This document shows positions 40,114-48,262 of a stretch of DNA of 64,000 nt, piece by piece. Under the pieces are notes generated by a model that did no database searches, was not told the DNA's origin, and saw only the letters and a program-made list of their open reading frames with translations. This DNA comes from Vallicoccus soli (GTDB taxonomy: Bacteria > Actinomycetota > Actinomycetes > Motilibacterales > Motilibacteraceae), in contig NZ_QZEZ01000002.1 in NCBI RefSeq assembly GCF_003594885.1, positions 124,001-188,000 on the forward strand. Reading direction: 5' to 3'. Every line of letters begins with the position of its first letter. Position 1 is the first letter of the stretch. The position numbers were made by a program, and so were the translations under genes.

Positions 40114-41039
40114 GACTCGGCCCGCACGGTGTCGAGGGCGTGCTGCAGGTCGGCCGGGGGCGCGCTGTCGAAGGCGACCCGCTCCCCGGTGCCCGGGTGC
40201 TCGAAGCCCAGGTGGGCGGCGTGCAGCCACTGGCGGGTGAGCCCGAGCCGGGCGGCGAGCGTGGGGTCGGCGCCGTACGTCAGGTCGCCCACGCAGGGGT
40301 GCCGCAGCGCCGACATGTGGACGCGGATCTGGTGGGTGCGCCCGGTCTCGAGGTGCACGTCGAGCAGGCTCGCGGCCCGGAACGCCTCCACCGTCTCGTA
40401 GTGCGTGACGCTCGGCTTGCCGCCCGCGACCACCGCCCACTTCCAGTCGGACGTCGGGTGCCGGTCGATGGGCGCGTCGACGGTCCCGCGCGAGGGGTCC
40501 GGGTGGCCCTGCACGAGCGCGAGGTAGCGCTTGTCGACGGTCCGCTCGCGGAAGGCCTGCTTGAGCAGCGAGTAGGCCCGCTCGGACTTGGCGACCACCA
40601 TGAGCCCGCTGGTGCCCACGTCGAGGCGGTGCACCACGCCCTGGCGCTCGGCCGCCCCGCTCGTCGACACCCGGTAGCCCGCCGCGGCGAGCCCGCCGAC
40701 CACCGTCGGCCCGGTCCAGCCGGGGCTGGGGTGCGCCGCGACGCCCACCGGCTTGTCGACCACCACGACGTCGTCGTCGTCGTGCACGACGCGCAGGCCC
40801 GGCACCGGCTCGGCGACCACCTGCACCGCGGCCGGCGGCGGCGGCACCTCGACCTCGAGCCAGGCGCCGGCGGTGACCCGGTCGGACTTCGCCGCCGGCG
40901 CCCCGTCGAGCTCGACCATGCCCTGCGTCACGAGCTCGGCCGCGCGGGTGCGCGAGAAGCCGAAGAGCCGGGCCAGGGCGGCGTCGAGCCGCTCCCCCTC
41001 CAGGCCCTCCGGCACGGGCAGGCTGCGGCGGTCAGCCAC
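40110..41039 (-). CDS. rluD: 23S rRNA pseudouridine synthase (RluD/RluA family)
   Basis: A 309-aa enzyme with an N-terminal S4 RNA-binding domain ([20 protein letters not shown]) and the RluA catalytic domain. The catalytic aspartate lies in [17 protein letters not shown]; the family block [19 protein letters not shown] follows. The lspA-rluD order is usual in actinobacteria. The GTG at 41039 overlaps the lspA stop by eight bases. The exact rRNA target position cannot be read from sequence. Confidence 0.93.
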   Translation of the reverse strand: MADRRSLPVPEGLEGERLDAALARLFGFSRTRAAELVTQGMVELDGAPAAKSDRVTAGAWLEVEVPPPPAAVQVVAEPVPGLRVVHDDDDVVVVDKPVGVAAHPSPGWTGPTVVGGLAAAGYRVSTSGAAERQGVVHRLDVGTSGLMVVAKSERAYSLLKQAFRERTVDKRYLALVQGHPDPSRGTVDAPIDRHPTSDWKWAVVAGGKPSVTHYETVEAFRAASLLDVHLETGRTHQIRVHMSALRHPCVGDLTYGADPTLAARLGLTRQWLHAAHLGFEHPGTGERVAFDSAPPADLQHALDTVRAES

Positions 41040-41568
41040 GCTCCACCGTCCCCTCCACGGTGCGCCCGAGCAGCGTCAGCAGCACGATGAGCGCGGCCCC
41101 GGTGCAGATGGCCATGTCGGCCACGTTGAAGACCGGCCAGTTCGGCAGCTCGAGGAAGTCCACGACGTGCCCGCGCAGCACCCCCGGGCTGCGCACGAGC
41201 CGGTCGGTGAGGTTGCCCAGCGCCCCCCCGAGGAGCAGGCCGAGCGCGAGCGCCCACGGCAGGCTGCGCAGGTGCCGGGCGGTGCGCAGGATCATCACGG
41301 CGACCACGACGGCCACGATGCTGAACACCACCGTCGCGCCGCCGGCGAGGCCGAAGGCCGCGCCGGGGTTGCGGATGAGCCGCAGCGTCAGCAGCCCCCC
41401 GAGCAGCTCCACCGGGTCCCGTCCGCTCAGCCGGTCGACGGCGACGAGCTTGGTGGCCTGGTCGAGCGCGTACGCCAGCACCGCCACGACGAGCAGCGCG
41501 CCGGTCCGGCGGGGGCGGGCGGTCTGGGTCTCGGCGTCGCCCAGCGACGCCTCGTGGGGCGCGTCCAT
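41032..41568 (-). CDS. lspA: Lipoprotein signal peptidase (signal peptidase II)
   Basis: A 178-aa membrane aspartyl protease with four membrane helices. The two catalytic aspartates are in [11 protein letters not shown] and VFNVADMAI; the [10 protein letters not shown] block is also conserved. The ATG at 41568 is taken as start; a GTG three bases upstream is also possible. It is divergent from the ileS T-box leader and heads lspA-rluD-GNAT(-cebR). Confidence 0.95.
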   Translation of the reverse strand: MDAPHEASLGDAETQTARPRRTGALLVVAVLAYALDQATKLVAVDRLSGRDPVELLGGLLTLRLIRNPGAAFGLAGGATVVFSIVAVVVAVMILRTARHLRSLPWALALGLLLGGALGNLTDRLVRSPGVLRGHVVDFLELPNWPVFNVADMAICTGAALIVLLTLLGRTVEGTVERG

Positions 41569-41624
41569 CACGCACCAGGGTCGCACGGCACGGCCGCGCT
41601 CCGCGCCGCGCGCTACCCTGGGCG

Positions 41625-41880
41625 CGCTGTCTGCAGGTGACGACGGGGACGAGTAGCCCCGGACGCAGCCACCAGCGACCCGGGGACGGTGCGAGCCCGG
41701 GGGCGTGCCCGGAGCGAAGATCACCCCCGAGCCGCCGGGAGAACGGGGCCCGCCCCTACTAGACCCGGCAGCGGGCGGCGCGAACGAGCGGGGAGCGCCC
41801 GGAGCGGGCGCGCCCAAGGAGGGTGGTACCGCGGGGCCGGACGGCCTCGTCCCTCCGTGCAGCAGGAGCGAGCACGGAGG
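41625..41880 (+). promoter_or_regulatory. T-box riboswitch (translational type, Ile) in the ileS leader
   Basis: The isoleucine specifier ATC is at 41720-41722 in CGAAGATCACC. The T-box core TGGTACCGCG is at 41824, with TGGT able to pair with the tRNA 3' end (N-CCA). GGAGGG (41818-41823) pairs with CCCTCC (41851-41856) as antisequestrator. Alternatively CCTCCGTGC (41852-41860) pairs with GCACGGAGG (41872-41880), hiding the Shine-Dalgarno of ileS. Uncharged tRNA-Ile should stabilise the first form and allow translation. This leader class is known for actinobacterial ileS. The boundaries are approximate. It occupies nearly the whole 319-bp lspA-ileS gap. Confidence 0.92.
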
Positions 41881-41887
41881 AGCAGCA

Positions 41888-44800
41888 GTGAGCCAGTACC
41901 GCGCGGTCCCCGCCCAGGTGGACCTGCCCGCGCTCGAGCGCGAGGTCCTCGCGCTGTGGCGCCGGGAGGGCACCTTCGCCGCCTCCGTCGAGGCGTCCCG
42001 CGAGGGCGAGCCGTGGGTGTTCTACGAGGGCCCCCCGACCGCCAACGGCCGCCCCGGCACCCACCACGTCGAGGCCCGCGTCTTCAAGGACGTGTTCCCG
42101 CGCTACCGGACGATGAAGGGCCGGTTCGTCGAGCGCAAGGCCGGGTGGGACTGCCACGGCCTGCCCGTCGAGATCGCCGTGGAGAAGGAGCTGGGCTTCT
42201 CCGGCAAGCGCGACATCGAGGCGTACGGCGTCGCGGAGTTCAACGCGCGCTGCCGGGCGTCGGTGGAGCGGCACGTCGACGAGTTCGAGCGCATGACCGA
42301 GCGCATGGGCTACTGGGTCGACATGAGCCAGGCGTACCGGACCATGGACCCGGAGTACGTCGACTCGCTGTGGTGGGCGCTGCAGCAGGTCCACCGCAAG
42401 GGCCTGCTCGTCGAGGACCACCGCGTGGCGCCGTACTGCCCGCGCTGCGGCACCGGCCTGTCCGACCACGAGCTGGCGCAGGGGTACGAGACCGTCGTCG
42501 ACCCGTCCGTGTACGTCCGGTTCCCCGTGACCGGCGGGGAGTGGGCCGGGCGCGCCTCGCTGCTCGTCTGGACCACGACCCCCTGGACGCTCGTCTCGAA
42601 CACCGCCGTCGCGGTGAACCCGGCGGTCGACTACGTCGTGGCCCGCGCCGGCGACGAGCTGCTGGTGGTCGCCGAGCCGCTGCTGCGGGCGGTCCTCGGC
42701 GAGGAGGCCGAGGTCGTCGCGACGGTGCCCGGGCGCGAGCTCGAGCGGACGACGTACGCCCGCCCCTTCGACCTCGTCGAGGTCCCGGACGCGCACTACG
42801 TGGTGCTCGCGGACTACGTGACCGTCGAGGACGGCACCGGCCTGGTGCACCAGTCCCCCGCCTTCGGCGCCGACGACCTCGCGGTCGCCAAGGCGTACGG
42901 GCTGGCGGTGGTCAACCCGGTGCGCGCGGACGGGACCTTCGAGGCCGGGCTGCCGCTCGTCGGCGGGCTGTTCTTCAAGGACGCCGACACCCCGCTCGTC
43001 GAGGACCTCACCGAGCGCGGCCTGCTCTTCCGCCACGTCGCGTACGAGCACAGCTACCCGCACTGCTGGCGCTGCCACACCGCGCTGCTCTACTACGCCC
43101 AGCCGTCCTGGTACATCCGCACCACGGCCGCCAAGGACGCCCTGCTGCGCGAGAACGAGCGCACGACCTGGCACCCGGAGAACGTCAAGTGGGGCCGCTA
43201 CGGCGACTGGCTGAAGAACAACATCGACTGGTCGCTCTCGCGCAACCGCTTCTGGGGCACGCCGCTGCCCATCTGGCGCTGCGGCGCGGGGCACCTCACC
43301 GTGGTGGGCTCGCGCGCCGAGCTCGGCGCGCTCGCGGGCCGGGACCTGTCCGCGCTCGACCCGCACCGCCCGTACGTCGACGAGGTCACGCTCCCCTGCC
43401 CGGAGTGCGGCGAGGAGGCGGTGCGCGTCCCCGAGGTCGCCGACGCCTGGTTCGACTCCGGGTCGATGCCGTTCGCGCAGTGGGGCTACCCGCACCTGCC
43501 CGGCAGCCGCGAGCGGTTCGAGCGGGCGTACCCCGCGGACTTCATCTGCGAGGCGATCGACCAGACCCGCGGGTGGTTCTACACGCTCATGGCCGTCGGG
43601 ACGCTCGTCTTCGACCGCTCGTCGTACGAGGACGTGCTCTGCCTCGGGCACATCCTCGCCGAGGACGGGCGCAAGATGAGCAAGCACCTCGGCAACATCC
43701 TCGAGCCGATCCCGCTCATGGACGAGCACGGGGCGGACGCCCTGCGCTGGTTCATGGCCGCGTCGGGCTCCCCGTGGGTCGCGCGGCGGGTCGGCCACGG
43801 GGCGCTGCAGGAGATCGTGCGCAAGGTGCTCCTGACCTACTGGAACACCGTGGCGTTCCAGTCGCTCTACGCGCGCACCGCCGGGTGGACGCCCGCCTCG
43901 GGGGCACCCTCAGCGGCGGAGCGACCGCTGCTCGACCGCTGGGCGCTGTCCGAGGCGCACCGGCTCGCCGCGCAGGTCGACGCCGCGCTCGAGGCGTTCG
44001 ACACCCAGCGGGCGGGGGCGCTGCTCGCCGCCTTCGTCGACGACCTGTCCAACTGGTACGTCCGCCGCTCCCGCCGCCGCTTCTGGCAGGGCGAGCCGGC
44101 GGCGCTGGCCACGCTGCACGAGTGCCTCGACCTGCTCACCCGGCTCATGGCCCCGCTCGTCCCGTTCGTCACCGAGCGGGTGTGGCAGGACCTCGTCCGG
44201 CCGGTCACGCCGGGCGCGCCGGCGTCGGTGCACCTCGCGGCGTGGCCCGAGGCCGACCCCGCGCTCGTCGACGACGCGCTCGCCGGCCGGATGGCGCTCG
44301 TGCGGCGCCTCGTCGAGCTCGGCCGCGCGGCCCGCGCGGAGTCGAAGGTGCGCAGCCGCCAGCCGCTGGGACGGGCGCTCGTCGGTGCCGCGGGCTGGGC
44401 CGACCTGCCGCCGGAGCTGCGCGCGCAGGTCGCCGAGGAGCTCAACGTCGTCGAGCTCACCGGCCTGGACGGGTCGGGCGGCGACCTCGTCGACGTGAGC
44501 CTCAAGGCGAACTTCAGGTCGCTCGGGAAGCGGTTCGCCCAGCGCACGCCGCGGGTCGCGGCCGCCGTGGCCGCCGCCGGACCGACGGCGCTCGTCGCCG
44601 CGCTGCGGGCGAGCGGCACGGCGACGGTCGAGGTCGACGGCGAGCAGGTCGAGGTGGGCACGGACGACGTCGTCGTCACCGAGGCGCCGCGCGAGGGCTG
44701 GGCGGTGGCGAGCGACGCCGGCGAGACCCTCGCCCTCGACCTCACCCTCACCCCGGCGCTGCGCCGGGCCGGGCTCGCCCGTGAGGCGGTGCGCCTGGTC

Positions 44801-45055
44801 CAGGAGGCGCGCAAGGCGTCCGGGCTCGAGGTCAGCGACCGCATCGCGCTCTGGTGGGAGGCCGAGGGCGAGCTCGCCGAGGCGCTCGAGGAGCACGGCG
44901 CCCTCGTCGCGGACGAGGTGCTCGCGACGGCGTTCCGGCGCGGCGAGCCCGGCGAGCACGCGGCGACGCCGTCGCCGGGCGGCAGCGCCGGCGGCCCGCT
45001 GCCGCAGCACGGCGACGCGGACCTCGGGCTGCGCTTCTGGCTCACCCGGGCCTGA
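41888..45055 (+). CDS. ileS: Isoleucyl-tRNA synthetase (type 2, GxHH signature)
   Basis: A 1055-aa class I synthetase of the long IleRS2 type. The first signature motif reads GTHH (G57-T58-H59-H60, in ANGRPGTHHVEAR) instead of HxGH; the second is KMSKH (from K596). The editing domain (VWTTTPWTLVSNTAVAV) is intact, with Cys pairs CPRCG and CPECG. The GTG at 41888 follows the GGAGGA that the T-box controls; longer readings would translate the T-box itself. A copy of a dispersed repeat encodes ASGAPSA near residue 671, at the junction to the anticodon-binding domain. Confidence 0.96.
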   Translation: MSQYRAVPAQVDLPALEREVLALWRREGTFAASVEASREGEPWVFYEGPPTANGRPGTHHVEARVFKDVFPRYRTMKGRFVERKAGWDCHGLPVEIAVEKELGFSGKRDIEAYGVAEFNARCRASVERHVDEFERMTERMGYWVDMSQAYRTMDPEYVDSLWWALQQVHRKGLLVEDHRVAPYCPRCGTGLSDHELAQGYETVVDPSVYVRFPVTGGEWAGRASLLVWTTTPWTLVSNTAVAVNPAVDYVVARAGDELLVVAEPLLRAVLGEEAEVVATVPGRELERTTYARPFDLVEVPDAHYVVLADYVTVEDGTGLVHQSPAFGADDLAVAKAYGLAVVNPVRADGTFEAGLPLVGGLFFKDADTPLVEDLTERGLLFRHVAYEHSYPHCWRCHTALLYYAQPSWYIRTTAAKDALLRENERTTWHPENVKWGRYGDWLKNNIDWSLSRNRFWGTPLPIWRCGAGHLTVVGSRAELGALAGRDLSALDPHRPYVDEVTLPCPECGEEAVRVPEVADAWFDSGSMPFAQWGYPHLPGSRERFERAYPADFICEAIDQTRGWFYTLMAVGTLVFDRSSYEDVLCLGHILAEDGRKMSKHLGNILEPIPLMDEHGADALRWFMAASGSPWVARRVGHGALQEIVRKVLLTYWNTVAFQSLYARTAGWTPASGAPSAAERPLLDRWALSEAHRLAAQVDAALEAFDTQRAGALLAAFVDDLSNWYVRRSRRRFWQGEPAALATLHECLDLLTRLMAPLVPFVTERVWQDLVRPVTPGAPASVHLAAWPEADPALVDDALAGRMALVRRLVELGRAARAESKVRSRQPLGRALVGAAGWADLPPELRAQVAEELNVVELTGLDGSGGDLVDVSLKANFRSLGKRFAQRTPRVAAAVAAAGPTALVAALRASGTATVEVDGEQVEVGTDDVVVTEAPREGWAVASDAGETLALDLTLTPALRRAGLAREAVRLVQEARKASGLEVSDRIALWWEAEGELAEALEEHGALVADEVLATAFRRGEPGEHAATPSPGGSAGGPLPQHGDADLGLRFWLTRA
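43894..43914 (+). repeat. Dispersed-repeat copy inside ileS
   Basis: The 21 bases here are identical to 27863-27883, in the hairpin after the pgsA-pimA operon; the core is GGGGGCACCCTCAGC. In the ileS frame it encodes P-A-S-G-A-P-S-A and uses TCA and GCA codons, which are rare in this gene. The inverted partner present at 27894 is absent. Confidence 0.7.
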
Positions 45056-45061
45056 GCGCTG

Positions 45062-45091
45062 CGGCCGCGGCGGGGCGACCCGCCGCGGCCG
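45062..45091. terminator. Hairpin terminator between ileS and divIVA
   Basis: CGGCCGCGGCGGG (45062-45074) pairs with CCCGCCGCGGCCG (45079-45091) around GCGA, seven bases after the ileS stop. It lies between convergent genes, so it probably serves both. Confidence 0.8.
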
Positions 45092-45140
45092 TCGCGCCCG
45101 CCCGGGGCGCTCGGCGCGGGCGCGCCTCGGGCGCTGAGCG

Positions 45141-45740
45141 CTAGGCGCCGGCCGCGCGCTGCCCGTCGACCGGGCCCGGCGCGGCCGTGGTCGCGTCGGA
45201 GGAGCCGCCGGCGTGCAGCTCGGCGAGCTGCTGCTGCAGGTACGCCGTGAGGCGGCTGCGGTACTCCCGCTCGAACGAGCGCAGCGACTCGATGCGCTGC
45301 TCGAGCTCGGCCCGCTGCGCCTCGATGGCGCCGATGACCTGCCGGCGGCGCTCGTCCGCCTCGCGGTCCATCGTCTCGGCGCGCTCGCGGGCGGTGCTCA
45401 CCAGCTGCTCGGCCTCGCTGCGGGCCTGGCCGACGTGCTCGTCGGCCGTGCGCTCGGCGAGCGCGAGGACGCGGGCCGCGCGCACCGCGACGTCCTCCGC
45501 CGGCGGCGCGGGCTCCGGGGCCGGCGCGGGCGCCGGCTCGGGCCGCTGCTGCGCGGTGATGAGGGCCTTCTGCGTGGCCTCGAGGCGCTCGACCGCCTCG
45601 GTGCGGGCCGCGAGCACGCCCTCGAGCTCGGTGGCGACCTCCTCGAGGAAGGCGCGCACCTCGTGCTCGTCGTACCCCTTGCGGCCGAGGCCGGTCTGGG
45701 TGAACTGCTTGGACCGCACGTCCTGCGGGGTCAGCGGCAC
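45141..45740 (-). CDS. divIVA: DivIVA/Wag31 polar growth protein
   Basis: A 199-aa coiled-coil scaffold that marks curved membrane at poles and septa and directs wall growth in actinobacteria. The N-terminal membrane-binding part is MPLTPQDVRSKQFTQTGLGR, then YDEHEVRAFLEEVATEL. A Pro/Ala/Glu linker (PEPAPAPAPEPAPP) separates it from the long C-terminal coiled coil. GTG start with AGGTGACC upstream. It is last in ftsZ-pgeF-yggS-sepF-yggT-divIVA. Confidence 0.95.
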   Translation of the reverse strand: MPLTPQDVRSKQFTQTGLGRKGYDEHEVRAFLEEVATELEGVLAARTEAVERLEATQKALITAQQRPEPAPAPAPEPAPPAEDVAVRAARVLALAERTADEHVGQARSEAEQLVSTARERAETMDREADERRRQVIGAIEAQRAELEQRIESLRSFEREYRSRLTAYLQQQLAELHAGGSSDATTAAPGPVDGQRAAGA

Positions 45741-45773
45741 CGGGTCACCTCTCGGGGGTCGGGTCGCCCGCGC

Positions 45774-46070
45774 TCAGGCGCCGGACGCGATGCTGTCGGA
45801 CACCCCGATGCCCACCTGCACGGCGATGATGAGCACGAGGAACGACAGGTCGAGCGAGACCTGCCCGATGCGCAGCGGCGGGATGACCCGGCGCAGGGCG
45901 CGCAGCGGCGGGTCGGTCACGGTGTAGGTCGCCTCGGCCACGACGAGCAGCGGCCCCCGCGGGGACCACGAGCGGGCGAACATCTGCACGTAGTCCAGCA
46001 CCAGCCGGGCGATGAGCAGGACGAAGAACAGCCAGAGGACGACGGAGACCAGGGAGAAGACGGCGGACAC
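45774..46070 (-). CDS. YggT family membrane protein
   Basis: A 98-aa protein with two membrane segments (about residues 5-27 and 74-94) joined by the conserved YTVTDPPLRALRRVIPPL loop. YggT proteins always accompany sepF and divIVA in Gram-positives and cyanobacteria, suggesting a role in septum or membrane organisation, but the mechanism is unknown. It is six bases downstream of sepF. Confidence 0.92.
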   Translation of the reverse strand: MSAVFSLVSVVLWLFFVLLIARLVLDYVQMFARSWSPRGPLLVVAEATYTVTDPPLRALRRVIPPLRIGQVSLDLSFLVLIIAVQVGIGVSDSIASGA

Positions 46071-46076
46071 GCGTCC

Positions 46077-46673
46077 TCAGCTCTGGTTGAAGAAGCCGCT
46101 CTCGGCCATCCGGGCCTTGTCCTCGGCCGTCACGGAGACGTTCGCCGGGGAGAGCAGGAAGACCTTGTTGGTGACGCGCTCGATGCCGCCGTGCAGGCCG
46201 AAGATCAGCCCGGCCGCGAAGTCCACGAGCCGCTTCGCGTCCGCGTCGTCCATGTCGGTGAGGTTCATGATCACCGGGGTGCCGTCGCGGAACGCCTCGC
46301 CGATCGCCTTCGCGTCGTTGTACGCCCGCGGGTGGATCGTGGTGATGCGGTCGAGCGCCGAGACGGGCTCGGGGGCGGGGGCGGGGACACGGGGCGGCAT
46401 GGCCGCGACGGTAGCACCGGTGCTGCGCCGGACGACCGGCTCGTCCCGGACCGCGGCGATGGTCCGGGCCCGCTCCTGCGGGACCTCGCGCGCGTCACGG
46501 ACCTCGCGGACCTCGCGCACGTCGCGCTCGTAGCGGTCCTCCGGCGCCTCGCGCCCGTCGCGCGCGTCGCGGCGGCGGTCGTCGCGCTCGTCGTAGTCGT
46601 CGTACTCGTCGTAGCGGTCGTCGTCCTCCACGAGTCCGAGGTAGACCGCCATCTTGCGCATCGCGCCGGCCAT
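46077..46673 (-). CDS. sepF: Cell division protein SepF
   Basis: A 198-aa FtsZ membrane anchor. The N-terminal amphipathic helix is [16 protein letters not shown] long, highly charged Asp/Arg/Glu linker follows (about residues 18-75). The globular SepF domain ([47 protein letters not shown]) is complete. The ATG has a GGAGGACC site. Its charged linker is longer and more repetitive than in mycobacteria. Confidence 0.95.
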   Translation of the reverse strand: MAGAMRKMAVYLGLVEDDDRYDEYDDYDERDDRRRDARDGREAPEDRYERDVREVREVRDAREVPQERARTIAAVRDEPVVRRSTGATVAAMPPRVPAPAPEPVSALDRITTIHPRAYNDAKAIGEAFRDGTPVIMNLTDMDDADAKRLVDFAAGLIFGLHGGIERVTNKVFLLSPANVSVTAEDKARMAESGFFNQS

Positions 46674-46748
46674 GTCGGGGTCCTCCTGGGCTGGGATCGC
46701 TCGCGGTCGCGGCGGGCGGGGCCGACGCTGTCCGTGCTGCTGGGTCGT

Positions 46749-46780
46749 GCTCGTGGCTGTGCTCGTGGCTGTGCTCGTGC
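46749..46780. repeat. 12-bp tandem repeat in the yggS-sepF gap
   Basis: GCTCGTGGCTGT is repeated 2.6 times (46749, 46761, partial at 46773). It lies in the 132-bp gap between yggS and sepF, which otherwise shows only the sepF ribosome binding site. No function is apparent. Confidence 0.8.
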
Positions 46781-46805
46781 CGGCGGCGGACCGCCTGCTG
46801 GGACG

Positions 46806-47513
46806 TTACCCGAGCGGCGGCCTCGCGCCGAACACCGCGCTGCCCACCCGCAGGTGTGTCGCGCCGGCGGCGACCGCCTGCTCGAGGTCGCCGCTCATGC
46901 CCGCCGAGAGGTCGGTCGCGGCCGGGTGGGCGCGGCGCACCGCCGCTGCCGTGCGGGCCAGCGCGGCGAACGCCTCGGCGGGGTCGGCGCCGCGCGGGGC
47001 GACGGCCATCACCCCGCCGAGCTCGAGGCCCTCGGCGGCGGCCACCCGGTCGGCGAGGGCCCGCACGTCCGCGGGCGCGGCCCCGCCGCGCGGGCCCGTC
47101 TCGCCCGGCGAGGCGTCGAGGGCGACCTGGACGAGGCAGCGGACCGTACGGCCGTGGTGGCGCGCCCCGGCCGCCAGCGCGTCGACGAGCCGGGCGCGGT
47201 CGACCGAGTGGACCACGTCGGCGTACGCGGCGACCGAGCGCGCCTTGTTGGTCTGCAGCTGCCCGACGAAGTGCCAGCGCAGGCCGAGGTCCGCGCACTC
47301 GGCGTGCTTCGGCGCGGCCTCCTGGTCGCGGCTCTCCCCCACGTCGGTGGCGCCCAGCTCGGCGACGAGGCGCACGTCCGAGGCCGGCCAGGTCTTGGTG
47401 ACCGCGACGAGCACCACGCCGGCGCGCGGGCGGCCCGCGGCGGCGCAGGCCCGGCGCACGCGCTCCTCGACGGCGGCCAGGCCGGCGGCGACCTCCTCGC
47501 GGCGCCCGCTCAC
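46806..47513 (-). CDS. yggS: YggS/PLPBP family pyridoxal phosphate homeostasis protein
   Basis: A 235-aa single-domain PLP-binding protein of the alanine racemase N-terminal fold. The PLP lysine is in VVLVAVTKTWPASDV, and the phosphate loop is SAGMSGDLEQAVAAGATHLRVGSAVFG. The block LRWHFVGQLQTNKARS is diagnostic. It buffers PLP in the cell, and its position between pgeF and sepF is standard. The GTG overlaps the pgeF stop (GTGA). Confidence 0.94.
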   Translation of the reverse strand: MSGRREEVAAGLAAVEERVRRACAAAGRPRAGVVLVAVTKTWPASDVRLVAELGATDVGESRDQEAAPKHAECADLGLRWHFVGQLQTNKARSVAAYADVVHSVDRARLVDALAAGARHHGRTVRCLVQVALDASPGETGPRGGAAPADVRALADRVAAAEGLELGGVMAVAPRGADPAEAFAALARTAAAVRRAHPAATDLSAGMSGDLEQAVAAGATHLRVGSAVFGARPPLG

Positions 47514-48262
47514 CCGCGGCGCCCCGGCGGGTCGAGCACGACGACGCCGGCCATGCGCCCGGTGACGCCCTCGCGCCGGTAGGAGTAGAAGCGCTCGTCG
47601 TCGATGGTGCACGCACCCAGGACGCGGACCTCGCCCACGCCGGCGCGGCGCAGCACGCCGAGCGCACCGGCGGGCAGGTCGAGCGCGGGGGTGCCGCGGC
47701 GGGTGGTCGCGGCCGTGCCCGGCACGAGGGCGGCGACCTCGTCGCGCAGCGCGGCCGGCACCTCGTAGCAGCACGCGCCGGCGCAGGGGCCGACGACGGC
47801 GACGGTGCGGGCGGGGTCGGCGCCGAGCCCGGTCATCGCGGCCACCGTCGCCTCGAGCACGCCGCGCACGAGGCCCTGCCGCCCCGCGTGGGCCGCGGCG
47901 ACGACCCCGCCCACGACGTCGGCGAGCAGGACCGGCACGCAGTCGGCGACGAGCGCCGCCACGGGGACGCCGGGGAGCGCCGTGACGAGCGCGTCGACCC
48001 CGGGGGCGTCCTGCCCCGGGGCGGGGACCCGCTCGTCGACGACGAGGACCCCGGCGCCGTGCACCTGCTGCGCGAAGCGCACGGCGCCGCCCAGCCGGTC
48101 GCCGAGCGCGGCGCGGTGGGCGAGCACCCGCGCCGGCTCGTCGCCGACGTGCAGGCCGAGGTTGGCGGCGCCGTACGGTGCCGCCACCACCCCGCCGTGG
48201 CGGGTGGTGAAGGCGCCGGTGGCGCCCGCCGGCAGGCCGGCGGGCAGCACGTCGAGGCGCAC
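47510..48262 (-). CDS. pgeF: PgeF/YfiH polyphenol oxidase family (purine nucleoside phosphorylase-like)
   Basis: A 250-aa protein of the YfiH/LACC1 family. Metal-binding His/Cys residues are in RFAQQVHGAGVLV, LVADCVPVLLAD, AAAHAGRQGLVRG and GPCAGACCYEV. Members show purine nucleoside phosphorylase activity, and PgeF in E. coli corrects peptidoglycan precursors containing serine. Its location next to ftsZ fits a wall-related role. The GTG shares one base with the ftsZ TAG stop. Confidence 0.9.
   Translation of the reverse strand: MRLDVLPAGLPAGATGAFTTRHGGVVAAPYGAANLGLHVGDEPARVLAHRAALGDRLGGAVRFAQQVHGAGVLVVDERVPAPGQDAPGVDALVTALPGVPVAALVADCVPVLLADVVGGVVAAAHAGRQGLVRGVLEATVAAMTGLGADPARTVAVVGPCAGACCYEVPAALRDEVAALVPGTAATTRRGTPALDLPAGALGVLRRAGVGEVRVLGACTIDDERFYSYRREGVTGRMAGVVVLDPPGRRG

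Noticed and set aside
41705-41887. 61-residue N-terminal extension of IleRS
   Set aside because: The bases are the T-box leader; the GTG at 41888 has the controlled Shine-Dalgarno and the protein homology starts there.
46681-46805. His/Glu-rich (HEHSHEH) peptide in the yggS-sepF gap as a metal-binding gene
   Set aside because: It comes from a 12-bp tandem repeat in a frame that is otherwise a shadow of yggS; the sepF ribosome binding site lies in the same gap.
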